DNA from: Pinibacter soli
GTDB lineage: Bacteria > Bacteroidota > Bacteroidia > Chitinophagales > Chitinophagaceae
Reading direction: 5' to 3'
Assembly (NCBI RefSeq): GCF_029961145.1
Contig: NZ_JASBRG010000008.1
Location: 21,431 to 85,430, forward strand
DNA: 64,000 nt
Part shown: piece by piece, positions 40,434 to 49,749 of the stretch
Position numbering within the stretch: the first letter of the stretch is position 1
Layout: each line of letters opens with the position of its first letter
The notes under the pieces: generated by a model
What the model saw: the letters and a program-made list of their open reading frames with translations, nothing else
Databases searched by the model: none
Told to the model about the DNA's origin: nothing
Translations under genes and position numbers: made by a program

Positions 40434-40940
40434 ATGGACGCGCATGAAAAAAACGACCTGCAAAAGCTTAAAGAACTCGTAGAGGATATTCGTATCTGCA
40501 TGTTCACAATTGTTGATGATCACTCTAAAATAAGCAGTAGGCCTATGTCTACAGTGAAGATCGATGAGAGTGGTTACATATGGTTTTTTACAAACGAATA
40601 TTCAGAAACTATACAAGAATTATCAAAAGATAATGTGGTGAGTTTGATTTATGCTCATCCTTCGAAAAATATTTACGTTGATATTAAAGGGGCAACCTCT
40701 GTAATTATCGATAAGGATAGAATAAAAGAATTATGGAACCCAATGTTGAAAGCATGGTTCCCTAAAGGAATTGATGATCCTAAGCTTTGCCTCATCAAAG
40801 TTGCTCCGCAAGAAGCTTATTATTGGAAGAACTCTTCTAACCAGGCAATAGTATTTCTGAATATTTTGAAAGCTATTGCAACAAGAGAGCAATACTCAGA
40901 AGGAGAGCACGGTAAGATAAAGATCAATCAGCCAGTGTAA
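40434..40940 (+). CDS. General stress protein 26-family FMN-binding protein
   Basis: A 168-residue split-barrel protein of the pyridoxamine-5'-phosphate-oxidase-like superfamily (general stress protein 26). RICMFTIVDDHSKISSRPMSTVKIDESGYIWFFTNEYSETIQELSKDNVVSLIYAHPSKNIYVDIKG shows the Ser-Arg-Pro-Met strand that binds the flavin phosphate and the alternating barrel strands. Members bind FMN, FAD or F420 and are induced by stress; the reaction is not known. Starts 164 bp after the amylase stop, with an inverted repeat between, so probably separate. The 35883 gene is a possible distant relative. Confidence 0.87.
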   Translation: MDAHEKNDLQKLKELVEDIRICMFTIVDDHSKISSRPMSTVKIDESGYIWFFTNEYSETIQELSKDNVVSLIYAHPSKNIYVDIKGATSVIIDKDRIKELWNPMLKAWFPKGIDDPKLCLIKVAPQEAYYWKNSSNQAIVFLNILKAIATREQYSEGEHGKIKINQPV

Positions 40941-40964
40941 TAGCGTTTTGATCCGTACCTCTTT

Positions 40965-41079
40965 TTAATTAATAATTAATAATGAATAGGGTTGCATTCT
41001 TGTTTTCGATCTCCCAGAACGGACGCATGAGCAAAAAGTGCAGAGGAACGAAATATTAATTTTTAATTATTATTAATTA
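40965..41079. repeat. Intergenic inverted repeat, 'attaataatt' family
   Basis: Left arm 40965-40990 (TTAATTAATAATTAATAATG) mirrored by 41052-41079 (ATATTAATTTTTAATTATTA). Confidence 0.7.
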
Positions 41080-41159
41080 CCCAAATAGTTATTGTGTTAA
41101 AGCATCGCAGGAGAGTTCATTAGTTGGCTCTCCTTTGTTTTTTTAAATAGATTAATTAC

Positions 41160-42209
41160 ATGCAAACCTTTAATCTTCGGCTGAAACAAATTATTATCGT
41201 CATCATTATCGTGTTGCTGATCTACGTTGTGTTGCATGAACTCATCGCATTTGTGCCCGGCTTCTTGGGCGCAATAACACTTTATGTTTTAAGCAGGGCA
41301 AATTATTTTCAATTGGTCTATCAGCGAAAATGGAAACGTGGCTGGTCGGCGATGCTTATTATTTTTTATTACACTTTAGTAATTGGACTGCCAATCTATC
41401 TCGCCGTTACCTTGATAAGTCCCAAGATAGATTTACTGATACACAACAGTGACCAGGTTATTGCAAGTTTTAAAAAAGCAATCAATCATGTTCAGGCTAA
41501 TTTTAGAACGCAATTTATATCCGAAAAAAAACTGGATGAATCACTGAATGCTGTCAGCCAGTATATTCCTTCACTGGTAAATAGTACAGCAAATGTGATT
41601 ACTAATGTAGTACTGATGTTGTTTGTTCTTTATCACATGCTCATAAACGGAAGAGCCATGGAGCGAAATCTTGCACGTTTCATTCCTTTAAAACCTTCTA
41701 ATGTAAATACGCTTGCATCAGAAACAAAGAAGATGGTGAAAGCCAATGCTATTGGTATTCCTATCATTTCATTAGTGCAGGGAACTGTTGCAATGCTTGG
41801 CTACTTCATATTTGGAGTAGATGAGTATTTGCTGTGGGGATTTATAACCGGTGTGTTTGCCTTCTTTCCTGTTGTAGGCACAGCAATCGTTTGGGGCCCA
41901 TTGGTTATCTATATGTATGGCATAGGTATGAACTGGCAGGCAACATGGTTGGTCGTTTATAGTTTGCTGATAACGGGTAATGTAGACTATTTGATTCGCG
42001 TTACTTTACTCAAGAAAATGGGTGACATACATCCCATTATCACGATCTTCGGAGTTATTGTGGGGTTGAATTTATTTGGATTTATCGGCGTGGTTTTCGG
42101 ACCGTTGCTCATTAGCTACATTTTGATTCTTATTGAAATTTATGTAAACGAATTTGTAGAAAATGATTTCACAATAACCGAGGAAGTGACCGCCGATTCT
42201 ACATTGTGA
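41160..42209 (+). CDS. AI-2E family transporter
   Basis: A 349-residue membrane protein of the AI-2E (PerM/TqsA) family. It has eight hydrophobic segments, a soluble central stretch (about 80-145) and the conserved block LLWGFITGVFAFFPVVGTAIVWGPLVIYMYGIG. NVDYLIRVTLLKKMGDIHPIITIFGVIVGLNLFGFIGVVFGPLLISYILIL follows, with the family's G-x-x-x-x-P-L signature. Some members export small solutes or act as sodium/proton antiporters; a role in quorum signalling should not be assumed from the name. Stands alone, upstream of a barrel gene. Confidence 0.88.
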   Translation: MQTFNLRLKQIIIVIIIVLLIYVVLHELIAFVPGFLGAITLYVLSRANYFQLVYQRKWKRGWSAMLIIFYYTLVIGLPIYLAVTLISPKIDLLIHNSDQVIASFKKAINHVQANFRTQFISEKKLDESLNAVSQYIPSLVNSTANVITNVVLMLFVLYHMLINGRAMERNLARFIPLKPSNVNTLASETKKMVKANAIGIPIISLVQGTVAMLGYFIFGVDEYLLWGFITGVFAFFPVVGTAIVWGPLVIYMYGIGMNWQATWLVVYSLLITGNVDYLIRVTLLKKMGDIHPIITIFGVIVGLNLFGFIGVVFGPLLISYILILIEIYVNEFVENDFTITEEVTADSTL

Positions 42210-42244
42210 GGTTTGAATTCTACATGAATTTAACGTTTTGCCAA

Positions 42245-42260
42245 TGGCATCCTGTTTTAA
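42245..42260 (+). promoter_or_regulatory. -24-like promoter element upstream of the barrel gene
   Basis: TGGCATCCTGTTTTAA, 82 bp before the ATG at 42328. The -24 half fits; the -12 half reads TTTA. Confidence 0.45.
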
Positions 42261-42327
42261 ATAGTACACTAGTTAAAAGAATATTTACCGCAGTCTTTGA
42301 GACCGCATTCACTAAAAAATAAGTACT

Positions 42328-42993
42328 ATGAAACGGAAAAAAATCCTTGTGAAAGTTATTGGAATTACATTACTAAGTGCGATAACGATAAGAGCGTTTA
42401 GTCAGGAACAACAAACAAATTATGAAAGCAAACTGTCACCAAAATTTGGGATTAAGGGTGGGATAAATCTTTCCAATTTGCACGCAGACAATGTTGATGA
42501 TGAACACATGAAAATAGGAGCAAACTTTGGTGTGTATGCTAAGCTTCCCGTTACTACAGGTTTCTCTATTCAGCCGGAGGTGCTGTACAGTATGAAAGGC
42601 GCACAGCTTAATTACAACAATGCGCTTATGGGAAGCGGTAAGTACAGGTTCAATTTGAATTATGTTGAAGTGCCTGTGCTTGCAGTTTTTAATGTTGCGA
42701 AAAATTTCAACATACACGCAGGTGGTTATGCAGCATACCTGGCATCTGTGAAAGTTAAGGACGTCGATAATGAGGGAAATGTGAACCACGTGAATGAATT
42801 AAACAAGGACAATTTCCAAAGTTTCGACTACGGTTTGCTAGGAGGTATCGGGTTTGATATTTCCAACGTTACACTCGGAGCAAGATATAACTATGGTCTC
42901 AAAGAGATCGGAAAGTCCGGCACCTTTGCTGGCGAAGTTGCAAACAACGCCAAAAATAGTGCTGTCTCTATATATGTAGGGTTTGCGTTTTAG
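42328..42993 (+). CDS. Outer-membrane beta-barrel protein (PorT-like)
   Basis: A 221-residue secreted barrel. The signal peptide runs to about residue 26 (ITLLSAITIRAFSQ); then KFGIKGGINLSNL, GFSIQPEVLYSMKGA, FNLNYVEVPVLAVFNVAKNFNIHAGGYAAYLASV and a final strand SVSIYVGFAF. It is of the same fold family as the 9379 gene. It carries a -24-like element upstream and a good terminator downstream, so it is a single-gene unit, probably a stress-controlled outer-membrane protein. Specific function unknown. Confidence 0.8.
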   Translation: MKRKKILVKVIGITLLSAITIRAFSQEQQTNYESKLSPKFGIKGGINLSNLHADNVDDEHMKIGANFGVYAKLPVTTGFSIQPEVLYSMKGAQLNYNNALMGSGKYRFNLNYVEVPVLAVFNVAKNFNIHAGGYAAYLASVKVKDVDNEGNVNHVNELNKDNFQSFDYGLLGGIGFDISNVTLGARYNYGLKEIGKSGTFAGEVANNAKNSAVSIYVGFAF

Positions 42994-43005
42994 GGGATTA
43001 TGGTT

Positions 43006-43042
43006 AAAAGGGCTGTTGGGATTTATTTCAGCAGCCCTTTTT
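43006..43042 (+). terminator. Terminator after the PorT-like gene
   Basis: AAAAGGGCTGTTG (43006-43018) pairs with CAGCAGCCCTTTT (43029-43041) with one G-T pair, followed by more T. Confidence 0.85.
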
Positions 43043-43126
43043 CAAGAGTGAAGGATTGAATGATTAAATGATTGAATAATTGAATAATTGAAATTCGAAC
43101 ATAATCCTAATCTAATCATCAGATAA

Positions 43127-43312
43127 ATGAAGAGTATGAAACAGTTGTTTACAATAGTATTTCTTATGACGGTATTGCCCGTCTCATTGATCTCGTGCAG
43201 TGCGATTGAAGGTATATTTAAAGCAGGTGTGTGGAGTGGAATTATAATGGTAGTAGGAGTGATCGTATTGATCGGAGTTATTTTCTATAGCTTGTTTAGA
43301 AATAAAGATTAG
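43127..43312 (+). CDS. Small membrane-anchored protein, probable lipoprotein
   Basis: 61 residues (58 if the second ATG, MKQLFT, is used). The N-terminal signal MKQLFTIVFLMTVLPVSLISC ends in a lipobox-like S-L-I-S-C. A second hydrophobic helix (SGIIMVVGVIVLIGVIFYSLF) lies at the C-terminus, ending in RNKD. Similar tiny two-helix proteins recur in Bacteroidota stress regions, often misnamed. Preceded by a one-armed 'tgaataattgaa' repeat (43053-43093) and followed by another repeat. No function can be assigned. Confidence 0.65.
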   Translation: MKSMKQLFTIVFLMTVLPVSLISCSAIEGIFKAGVWSGIIMVVGVIVLIGVIFYSLFRNKD

Positions 43313-43339
43313 TCTGCAAAGATGTGCATCGCTCTGTTT

Positions 43340-43466
43340 CACCACTAAGGCACTAAGGGCACTAAGTTGCACTAAGAAGTGCCCTGAAATTGAGACATAA
43401 AATTGTTGCAGAAATTGTGAATTATAAATGCCTTAGTGAAGCTTAGGCTCTTAGTGTTTTAGTGGT
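43340..43466. repeat. Intergenic inverted repeat, 'ccactaagg' family
   Basis: Left arm 43340-43376 (CACCACTAAGGCACTAAGGG and on) is mirrored by 43431-43466 (CCTTAGTGAAGCTTAGGCTC to TTTTAGTGGT). It lies between convergent genes. Confidence 0.75.
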
Positions 43467-43493
43467 AAACTTTTCTCTGAATGCGAGGCATTC

Positions 43494-44936
43494 CTAGGCT
43501 TTCTCAAACGTTATTGTAAAAGTAGTTCCTTCGCCCGGTTCAGATTTTACATCAATGAACGCGTTGTGCGCCTGGAGAATATTTAGTGTCGAAGGCATCC
43601 CAAGTCCCATTCCATTTCGTTTTGTAGTGTAATACGGTTCGAACAGACGGCCTAAATCTTCCCGGCTCATACCAATGCCATTGTCCTGGATATACACGCT
43701 AGGTTTGGCTTTATCTTCAATAGCGATGGTTAACTTGCCCGAACACTTTTCTATAGCTTCCACTGCATTGTTTATTAGATTGGAAAAAGCAAGATGCAGT
43801 TTTTCTTTGTCGCCCATTATCATAACAGGCATTTCGGGTTCTTTGTAGTCGAGAGATATGCTTTTTAATGCAATGGTATCTTTAGCGACATTTAGATTTT
43901 CATGTATCACTTCCTGCAAGGAAACCGGCATAAGCTTAATTTCTGAAAAACGAAGTGACTGCAATAGCTCTGTGATCAGTGAATTGATGCGGCCGGAATT
44001 TCGATTGATGATCTCCATGTACACATGCGATTCATCGTCCTTCATGATATCCATCAACTGCTCCAGTGAAAGGTTGATATTGTTCAAAGGATTTCTTACC
44101 TCATGCGCTAAAGTGCGCACCAGTCGGCCCGCGGCAGCGAGCTTCTCAATGTTTAGCGACGCTTTTTCGTTGCGCTTTCTTTCAGTAATGTCATGAATAA
44201 TGCCCTGGTAATATATCGTATGATTATCGCTGTCTTCATTTGACAAAGTGAGCAGGCAGTACTTAACTTGTCCCGTTGAGGTTTTTAATTCAACCTCGTA
44301 ATCTTTTATCTCTTCGCCATTGTTGATCAACTCAAGAATATTTTTCTTCGCGCCATGATCAATAATAAAATCAAAAAAACGATATTGGTCAATTTGAGAA
44401 GGATCCAGTTGAAGCAATTCAAGACCGGCCGTATTTATTTGTATCAATCTTCCCTTGTGATCGCCAATGAAAATAGCATCTTTCGATTTTTCGAAAATGG
44501 TTCTGTATTTTTTTTCATTTGCTTTTAGTGCCTTTAAAGTTGCGCTCCTTTCCAGTGCATAACGAATGCAGCGCTCCAGCTTTTCAGGGGTTAATTCGCC
44601 TTTAACCAGATAGTCAGTGGCACCGATAACCACGGCCTGTCTGTCAATCTCAGGATTGCCTTTGCCGGTTAATAAAATGAAGGGCATCTCTGATCCTTCA
44701 GCAAGCGATTGATTAATGAAGTCTAAGCCAGTCTTAATGCCTAGGCGATAATCCACAAAGCAGATGTCGCAGTCGTTCTGACGCATTCTTTCGATAGCTG
44801 TGCTGTAGGAGTGGCACCAGTGTGACTTGAAAGTGCCGCTGGTAATGGATTGCAGATAATCATTCATTATGAAGTAATCATCTTCATCGTCTTCTACTAC
44901 CATCACATTGAGAAGTCTATTCTTCAGTTGGGGCAT
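43494..44936 (-). CDS. Hybrid sensor: receiver-PAS-histidine kinase (NtrB type)
   Basis: 480 residues: an N-terminal response-regulator receiver (about 10-130, VVEDDEDDYF with the phospho-Asp in CFVDYRLG), a PAS domain (about 145-255, IFEKSKDAIFIGDHKGRLIQINTAGLELL), then HisKA and HATPase. The H-box is RTLAHEVRNPLNNINLSLEQL near 285, and the ATP lid has DNGIGMSREDLGRLFEPYYTTKRNGMGLGM. With no membrane segment it is soluble, so it may take phosphate from the kinase encoded just upstream. The start overlaps that gene's end by 20 bp. It lies two genes after an NtrC-type activator and rpoN, suggesting one signalling pathway. Confidence 0.9.
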   Translation of the reverse strand: MPQLKNRLLNVMVVEDDEDDYFIMNDYLQSITSGTFKSHWCHSYSTAIERMRQNDCDICFVDYRLGIKTGLDFINQSLAEGSEMPFILLTGKGNPEIDRQAVVIGATDYLVKGELTPEKLERCIRYALERSATLKALKANEKKYRTIFEKSKDAIFIGDHKGRLIQINTAGLELLQLDPSQIDQYRFFDFIIDHGAKKNILELINNGEEIKDYEVELKTSTGQVKYCLLTLSNEDSDNHTIYYQGIIHDITERKRNEKASLNIEKLAAAGRLVRTLAHEVRNPLNNINLSLEQLMDIMKDDESHVYMEIINRNSGRINSLITELLQSLRFSEIKLMPVSLQEVIHENLNVAKDTIALKSISLDYKEPEMPVMIMGDKEKLHLAFSNLINNAVEAIEKCSGKLTIAIEDKAKPSVYIQDNGIGMSREDLGRLFEPYYTTKRNGMGLGMPSTLNILQAHNAFIDVKSEPGEGTTFTITFEKA

Positions 44937-46530
44937 TCGCTTTGGATTGTATTAAAGGAAGTATAATTGTAAAGGTAGCTCCTTTTTGAGGCTCGCCTTC
45001 AGCATAAATTACACCTTGGTGGTGATCAATTATTTTTTTGCAAATGGCAAGACCAATACCTGATCCGGGATATTCTGATTTGCCATGAAGGCGCTGGAAT
45101 ATCTGGAAAATTTTTTCTGCGTAGTCTTGTTCAAAACCAATTCCATTATCTGAGATACGAATAGAATAATAGCTTATGTCGCTGTAAAGCATGTGTTTTT
45201 TTCTTTCCCCGTTGTCAGTCAACCTGCAAGAAATATGAATTACCGGAGGTTCATCTCTCTTTCTGAATTTTATGGCATTGCTAAGCAGGTTAGAAAACAA
45301 TTGCTTCACTTGTAGCGGAATGGCTTCTACTAAAGGAAGCACACTGTCAATTACCAGCTTAGCATTTGTGTCATCAAAAAGCAGTTCAAGTTCATTAGAA
45401 ACTGTTTTAATGATAACGTTGAGATCAGTTGGTTCAAATATTTGAGTACGACGTGTAATTCTTGAAAACTCAAGCAGGTTATCGATCAGGCTTCTCATGA
45501 TCTCTGCGGAGCTCATTATTCTTGTTAAATAAACTTTGCCATCATCGTTCAAAACGTCTCCATATTTGGTTTGCAGGCGCTCTCCGAAGGTTTGGATTTT
45601 TCTTAGCGGCTCCTGCATATCGTGCGATGCTACATAGGCAAATTCTTCTAGCTCTTTATTGGACTGATTAAGTGTTTTAATATTTTGACGAAGTTCCAGT
45701 TCTGTGAGTTCAGCCTGTGTAATATCCCGCGTAATGCCAAATATCCTCTTATGGTTACTGGTATCCGATGTAACAGTTCCATTGGTGCTTATAATTTTCT
45801 TTTCGCCGTTCCTTGTGGTGATATGGTAGATAATGTGGAAGTTCGTTTTGTTCTTAACCGCTTCATCAATCTTAGCGAGATAAATGTCCCTGTCAAGCGT
45901 ATCAACGTGTTTTAAATAGAGGTCGTCATTAGTATCGATGTTTTCGCTTTTATTGTATCCGAAAATCTCATACAGTCCATCGGACCAGATCATTTCACCG
46001 GTTAACATGTTATGGCTGTAGGTGCCAAATTTCAGAAGCTTCTCTGAGTCGCTGACAAGTTGCAAATTTTTTTTCAGATCATCACTCACCTTCATTTGAT
46101 CTGAAATGTCCTGTGCTATAAATAGAAAGGACCCTGGTGTGCCGTCTTCACTTTTTCTTAAAACAGTACCCAAGGTTTTAAAGTATCGCCAATCACCATT
46201 TTTGTGGTTTAGCCGGCTGTTGTATTCGTGTGATTCATCTCCGTTGAGATGGTAATATTTTTCAATTTCATTTTTAACAAGCTCAACGTCATCAGTAAAG
46301 ATCACTTTCATGAGATCATTATCCCACTCCTCGAAATCTCCGTAGGTATACCCTAACAGGTCCGTGACTCGTTTATTTATATAGCTCAGCTTTTTGTTGC
46401 GTGCGTCGTATATATAAACCAGGGCCGGGATGAAGTCGGTTAATTTTTGCTGCCACTCGTTTCCAAAACCTGCAGATTCAAGTAGTGTTTTCAGGTTTTG
46501 AATGTTTTCTTTTTCTGATTCCGGATTCAT
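44917..46530 (-). CDS. PAS-domain sensor histidine kinase
   Basis: 537 residues, soluble. There are at least two PAS/PAC units (about 20-145 and 165-275, the second with WSDGLYEIFGYNKSENIDTND), then HisKA with the H-box AYVASHDMQEPLRKIQTFGERL near 305, NLLSNAIKFRK as the N-box and DNGIGFEQDYAEKIFQIFQRLH as G1. It belongs to the ASHDLQEPL-type kinases frequent in Bacteroidota. The stop overlaps the next kinase gene by 20 bp and its start is 2 bp after the NtrC-like gene stop, so the three genes are translationally coupled. Confidence 0.9.
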   Translation of the reverse strand: MNPESEKENIQNLKTLLESAGFGNEWQQKLTDFIPALVYIYDARNKKLSYINKRVTDLLGYTYGDFEEWDNDLMKVIFTDDVELVKNEIEKYYHLNGDESHEYNSRLNHKNGDWRYFKTLGTVLRKSEDGTPGSFLFIAQDISDQMKVSDDLKKNLQLVSDSEKLLKFGTYSHNMLTGEMIWSDGLYEIFGYNKSENIDTNDDLYLKHVDTLDRDIYLAKIDEAVKNKTNFHIIYHITTRNGEKKIISTNGTVTSDTSNHKRIFGITRDITQAELTELELRQNIKTLNQSNKELEEFAYVASHDMQEPLRKIQTFGERLQTKYGDVLNDDGKVYLTRIMSSAEIMRSLIDNLLEFSRITRRTQIFEPTDLNVIIKTVSNELELLFDDTNAKLVIDSVLPLVEAIPLQVKQLFSNLLSNAIKFRKRDEPPVIHISCRLTDNGERKKHMLYSDISYYSIRISDNGIGFEQDYAEKIFQIFQRLHGKSEYPGSGIGLAICKKIIDHHQGVIYAEGEPQKGATFTIILPLIQSKANAPTEE

Positions 46531-46532
46531 GA

Positions 46533-48056
46533 CTAGTCATTGTTAAATTCATGGAATTGCCTCATCTTATTATAAAGAGTTTTCCTATCAATATTGAGCA
46601 GTTTAGCAGCTTTACTTTTATTAAAGTTTACCTTCTTAAGTGCTTCCAATATCGTTTCATACTCTGCGTCCAATGATGCTTCTCTTAGGCTATTCTCATG
46701 AAGTTCTATCTTCTTCGGTGTAGTGTATATGGGTTGTGGTTGTGCAGGGTGCATTGGGGCAGCTCCGCTATAGGTATTGGCCGGTTGTGCATAGTCGATA
46801 GGAGTCATAGGTGCTGCCGGTATCACTGCTTCGTCAAACTGTAGTTTTTGGAAATTGGTAATTTCAAATGGCAATGAAATCACGTCGATCAATTGGCCAT
46901 CTGTTAGCAGCGCTGAGCGTTTGATAACGTTTTTCAATTCACGCAGGTTGCCGTGCCAAACGTAGTTCACGAAGATTTGCTCTACCTGTGGTGTAAATCC
47001 TTGTATGGTTTTTTGCAATTCAATATTTGCCTGCTGAAGGAAATGTTTTGCAAACAACAGAATGTCGGCTTTTCTCTCTCTGAGTGGCGGTACGTTTATG
47101 CTAAACTCGTTGAAGCGGTGATAAAGGTCCTCGCGAAACTTTCCTTTTTTTGCTGCGTCGAGCAATTTCTCGTTGCTCGCTACAATGATGCGCACGTCCA
47201 GATCAATATCTTTCGTGCCTCCTATTCTGCGCATTTTTCTTTCCTGGATCACCCGTAATAGCGATACTTGTATATCATAACTCAAGTTTCCAATTTCATC
47301 AAGGAAAACTGTTCCTGTATTTGCCAGTTCGAATATGCCAATCTTTTGATTGATAGCGCCGGTAAATGATCCCTTCTCATGACCAAACAATTCGCTGCCG
47401 GCAAGTTCCTTGGAAAGAGCACCGCAGTCAATGGCCATAAAAGGCTTGCTGCTTCTTTTGCTTTGGTGGTGAATTTCTTTTGCAATTACTTCTTTACCGC
47501 TTCCGCTTTCACCATAAAGGATGATGCTGTAATTGGTGGGAGCAACACGTCTGATCTGCTCCATAATGTTAATGAACACCTGGCTTTCGCCAGAAATATA
47601 GTCGTCGTGGTGGAGTGCCTGTGATCCGGACGATACACTTGTTCTAACGGGCTTGTTATTGTCCTGTACCGGCGCTGCCGGCCTCGCAGGGTTGCCGCTC
47701 CTTTCCAGTGTCTTTTTGATCGTCAGCAAAATTTCATCCGGGAAAAGAGGCTTGGTTACATAGTCCGTAGCTCCGTTCTTTAAAACTTCTACAGCTGTTT
47801 TTATATCACTGTAGCCCGTAATAATGATTACGGGCAAACTGAAATTATATGCTTTGATCTGCATCAGCAGATCATTACCATTCATATCGTCAAGCCTATA
47901 ATCTGAAAGAACGATATCGGGATTGAATGATTGTAACAGCTCCAGACCCTTTTTGCCTGAAGGTGCAGTAGCGACCTCATAACCTTTTTTATTTAGAAAA
48001 CGGCTAAGCAGGTTGCACATGTCCATATCGTCATCGATTACCAGTATTTTATCCAT
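46533..48056 (-). CDS. Sigma-54-dependent response regulator (NtrC family)
   Basis: 507 residues: a receiver domain (1-120; acidic pocket VIDDDMD, phospho-Asp in VLSDYRLDD, KPLF), then the AAA+ domain with Walker A GESGSGKEV near 190. The sigma-54 contact loop reads GSFTGA where GAFTGA is usual, in ELFGHEKGSFTGAINQ near 250, and Walker B is GTVFLDEIGNL near 277. A Pro/Ala-rich linker follows, then a Fis-type HTH ILEALKKVNFNKSKAAKLLNIDRKTLYNKMRQ at the end. It activates transcription by sigma-54 RNA polymerase. It lies 108 bp downstream of rpoN on the same strand and is followed by two kinases, its probable signal source. Confidence 0.94.
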   Translation of the reverse strand: MDKILVIDDDMDMCNLLSRFLNKKGYEVATAPSGKKGLELLQSFNPDIVLSDYRLDDMNGNDLLMQIKAYNFSLPVIIITGYSDIKTAVEVLKNGATDYVTKPLFPDEILLTIKKTLERSGNPARPAAPVQDNNKPVRTSVSSGSQALHHDDYISGESQVFINIMEQIRRVAPTNYSIILYGESGSGKEVIAKEIHHQSKRSSKPFMAIDCGALSKELAGSELFGHEKGSFTGAINQKIGIFELANTGTVFLDEIGNLSYDIQVSLLRVIQERKMRRIGGTKDIDLDVRIIVASNEKLLDAAKKGKFREDLYHRFNEFSINVPPLRERKADILLFAKHFLQQANIELQKTIQGFTPQVEQIFVNYVWHGNLRELKNVIKRSALLTDGQLIDVISLPFEITNFQKLQFDEAVIPAAPMTPIDYAQPANTYSGAAPMHPAQPQPIYTTPKKIELHENSLREASLDAEYETILEALKKVNFNKSKAAKLLNIDRKTLYNKMRQFHEFNND

Positions 48057-48075
48057 CGTTTGAGTATTCGGGTAA

Positions 48076-48161
48076 GTTAGAAATTAGAAATCAGGAATTA
48101 GAAATTAGGAATTAGAATTAGCAATCGGACTTACATCTAATTCCTAACTCCTAATTAACTA
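48076..48161. repeat. Intergenic inverted repeat, 'attagaaattagg' family
   Basis: Left arm 48076-48120 (TTAGAAATTAGAAATCAGGA and on) mirrored by 48137-48161 (CTAATTCCTAACTCCTAATT). Located between rpoN and the NtrC-type gene; a single arm of the same family is near 56016-56042. Confidence 0.7.
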
Positions 48162-48164
48162 AAA

Positions 48165-49586
48165 TTATGCCCAAAGCCTGCGCATCTGTGACATCGGTAT
48201 TTGCATTTGTTCCCTGTATTTTGTTACAGTGCGTCTTGCTACCGGCATTCCTTTGTTTGTAAGAATGGCCACGATCTGCTGATCAGTATATGGGCTGTTT
48301 TTATTTTCCATTGATATCAATTCCTGGATAGTTGATTGAATAAGTTTGTTGCTTACAGAATCTCCGTTTCCATTAATAATACCTTCAGTAAACAGATTTT
48401 TCAATGGTATTATACCAAAGTGTGTGTCCACAAATTTGTTGGAAGTAAGCCTTGATACAGTTGCGATTTCGATATCAAGTTTTTCTGCGATATTTTTTAA
48501 GATCATTGGTTTCAATGCTCTTATATCGCCTTCCATAAAATAATCCTTTTGATAATCCACGATTGTCCTAATTACTTTAAGCATATTGCTTTCTCTTTGC
48601 TTAATGGCGCTTATGAACCATTGTGCAGAAGCAAGTTTGCTCTTCATGTATTGTCTTTCGCTTTTGTTGCCTGTTTTATCCATTTCAATTCTCTCGCTCC
48701 ATGCGGCATTTACATGCAGGTTTTGAGAGTATTGATTATGCAGTGAAACGATCAGTTCGTCATCTACTCTGTAAACTGAATAATCCGGAATGATAGTTTG
48801 CTTCGCATTGAAAGCATCCGACTGCGCTGTGATCGGTTTTGTTTTCAATTTAGCAATATGTTCTACTATTATTTTGAACTCTTCTTCATCTACTTTCAGC
48901 AAATCTCTTATCTTTTCAAACTGCGCAGTGCTCAATAGTTTGTAGTGGTCGCACAATAATTTGATGGCAAGTCTATCAACCACACTCTTTTTGTTTTTGC
49001 GTTCCAGTTGCAGCAAAAGACATTCGCAAATGCTGCGTGCTCCAATACCTACGGGATCGAGCGACTGCACTACTTTCAGCGCTTTTTCAAATTCTTCGGC
49101 AGTAACCATCTTGTGAGAGCTGAAGGAAAAATCATCAGAAATATCATCCATCGATTGTTCCAGCAATCCATCTTCATTTAAACTGTCGATCAGATAGTCT
49201 GCATAAACGCGGGTCTCATCATCAAGGTTGAGCAATTGTAACTGCTCCTTTGCTTCCTGTCTGAAATCTACGGATGCCCTCATTGGCACATTTACAAGAT
49301 CACTATCAGGAAGATAGTTGTTGTATTCTAGTTTATAGTCGGGAATGTCATCATAACCATATTCTTCCCAATCCTGGAAATCTTGTGCTGCATTTTTATC
49401 AAACTTGTCTATACTTTCCGTATCATTGTTTTCTTCTTTTTCAAGAAATGGATTTTCTTCTAATTCATTTTGTATACGCAACTGTAGTTCTTGTTGTGTA
49501 AGCTGAAATAAGTTCAGCAATTGAATTTGTTGCGGTAATATTTTCAGGTTCTGCTTCTGTGTAAGATTTTGGCTTATCATAAACAC
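48165..49586 (-). CDS. rpoN: RNA polymerase sigma-54 factor
   Basis: 473 residues (471 from the second ATG), the usual length for Bacteroidota. The Gln/Leu-rich region I is at the N-terminus (LKILPQQIQLLNLFQLTQQELQLRIQNELEENPFLE), an acidic region II follows, then the core-binding region and the HTH. The RpoN box ARRTVTKYRE, which recognises the -24 GG element, lies near the C-terminus. It lies upstream of an NtrC-type activator and two kinases on the same strand, and divergent from a third kinase gene. No -24 element was seen in its own promoter. Confidence 0.96.
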   Translation of the reverse strand: MFMISQNLTQKQNLKILPQQIQLLNLFQLTQQELQLRIQNELEENPFLEKEENNDTESIDKFDKNAAQDFQDWEEYGYDDIPDYKLEYNNYLPDSDLVNVPMRASVDFRQEAKEQLQLLNLDDETRVYADYLIDSLNEDGLLEQSMDDISDDFSFSSHKMVTAEEFEKALKVVQSLDPVGIGARSICECLLLQLERKNKKSVVDRLAIKLLCDHYKLLSTAQFEKIRDLLKVDEEEFKIIVEHIAKLKTKPITAQSDAFNAKQTIIPDYSVYRVDDELIVSLHNQYSQNLHVNAAWSERIEMDKTGNKSERQYMKSKLASAQWFISAIKQRESNMLKVIRTIVDYQKDYFMEGDIRALKPMILKNIAEKLDIEIATVSRLTSNKFVDTHFGIIPLKNLFTEGIINGNGDSVSNKLIQSTIQELISMENKNSPYTDQQIVAILTNKGMPVARRTVTKYREQMQIPMSQMRRLWA

Positions 49587-49749
49587 GTCGTTTTTCTATT
49601 CACAGTAAGGCAAGCATGACACCAGATTTACAAAAAGGAGCAATAAAAATTTAAGAACTTGATAATGAGCACCTTTCCGGTATAATTTTTTTTGTTCGAT
49701 ACCGAGGCTGATTTTAAAAGTACAAAAAGTGTGGAAATAATTCTACAGT
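49587..49749. other. Divergent promoter region between rpoN and the CHASE3 kinase
   Basis: 163 bp, A/T-rich. No -24-like element, palindrome or clean TAnnTTTG box seen by eye, though promoters in both directions must lie here. Confidence 0.4.

Noticed and set aside
41160..42209. Quorum-sensing autoinducer-2 exporter
   Set aside because: The family name is historical; no luxS or lsr gene is present in the window.
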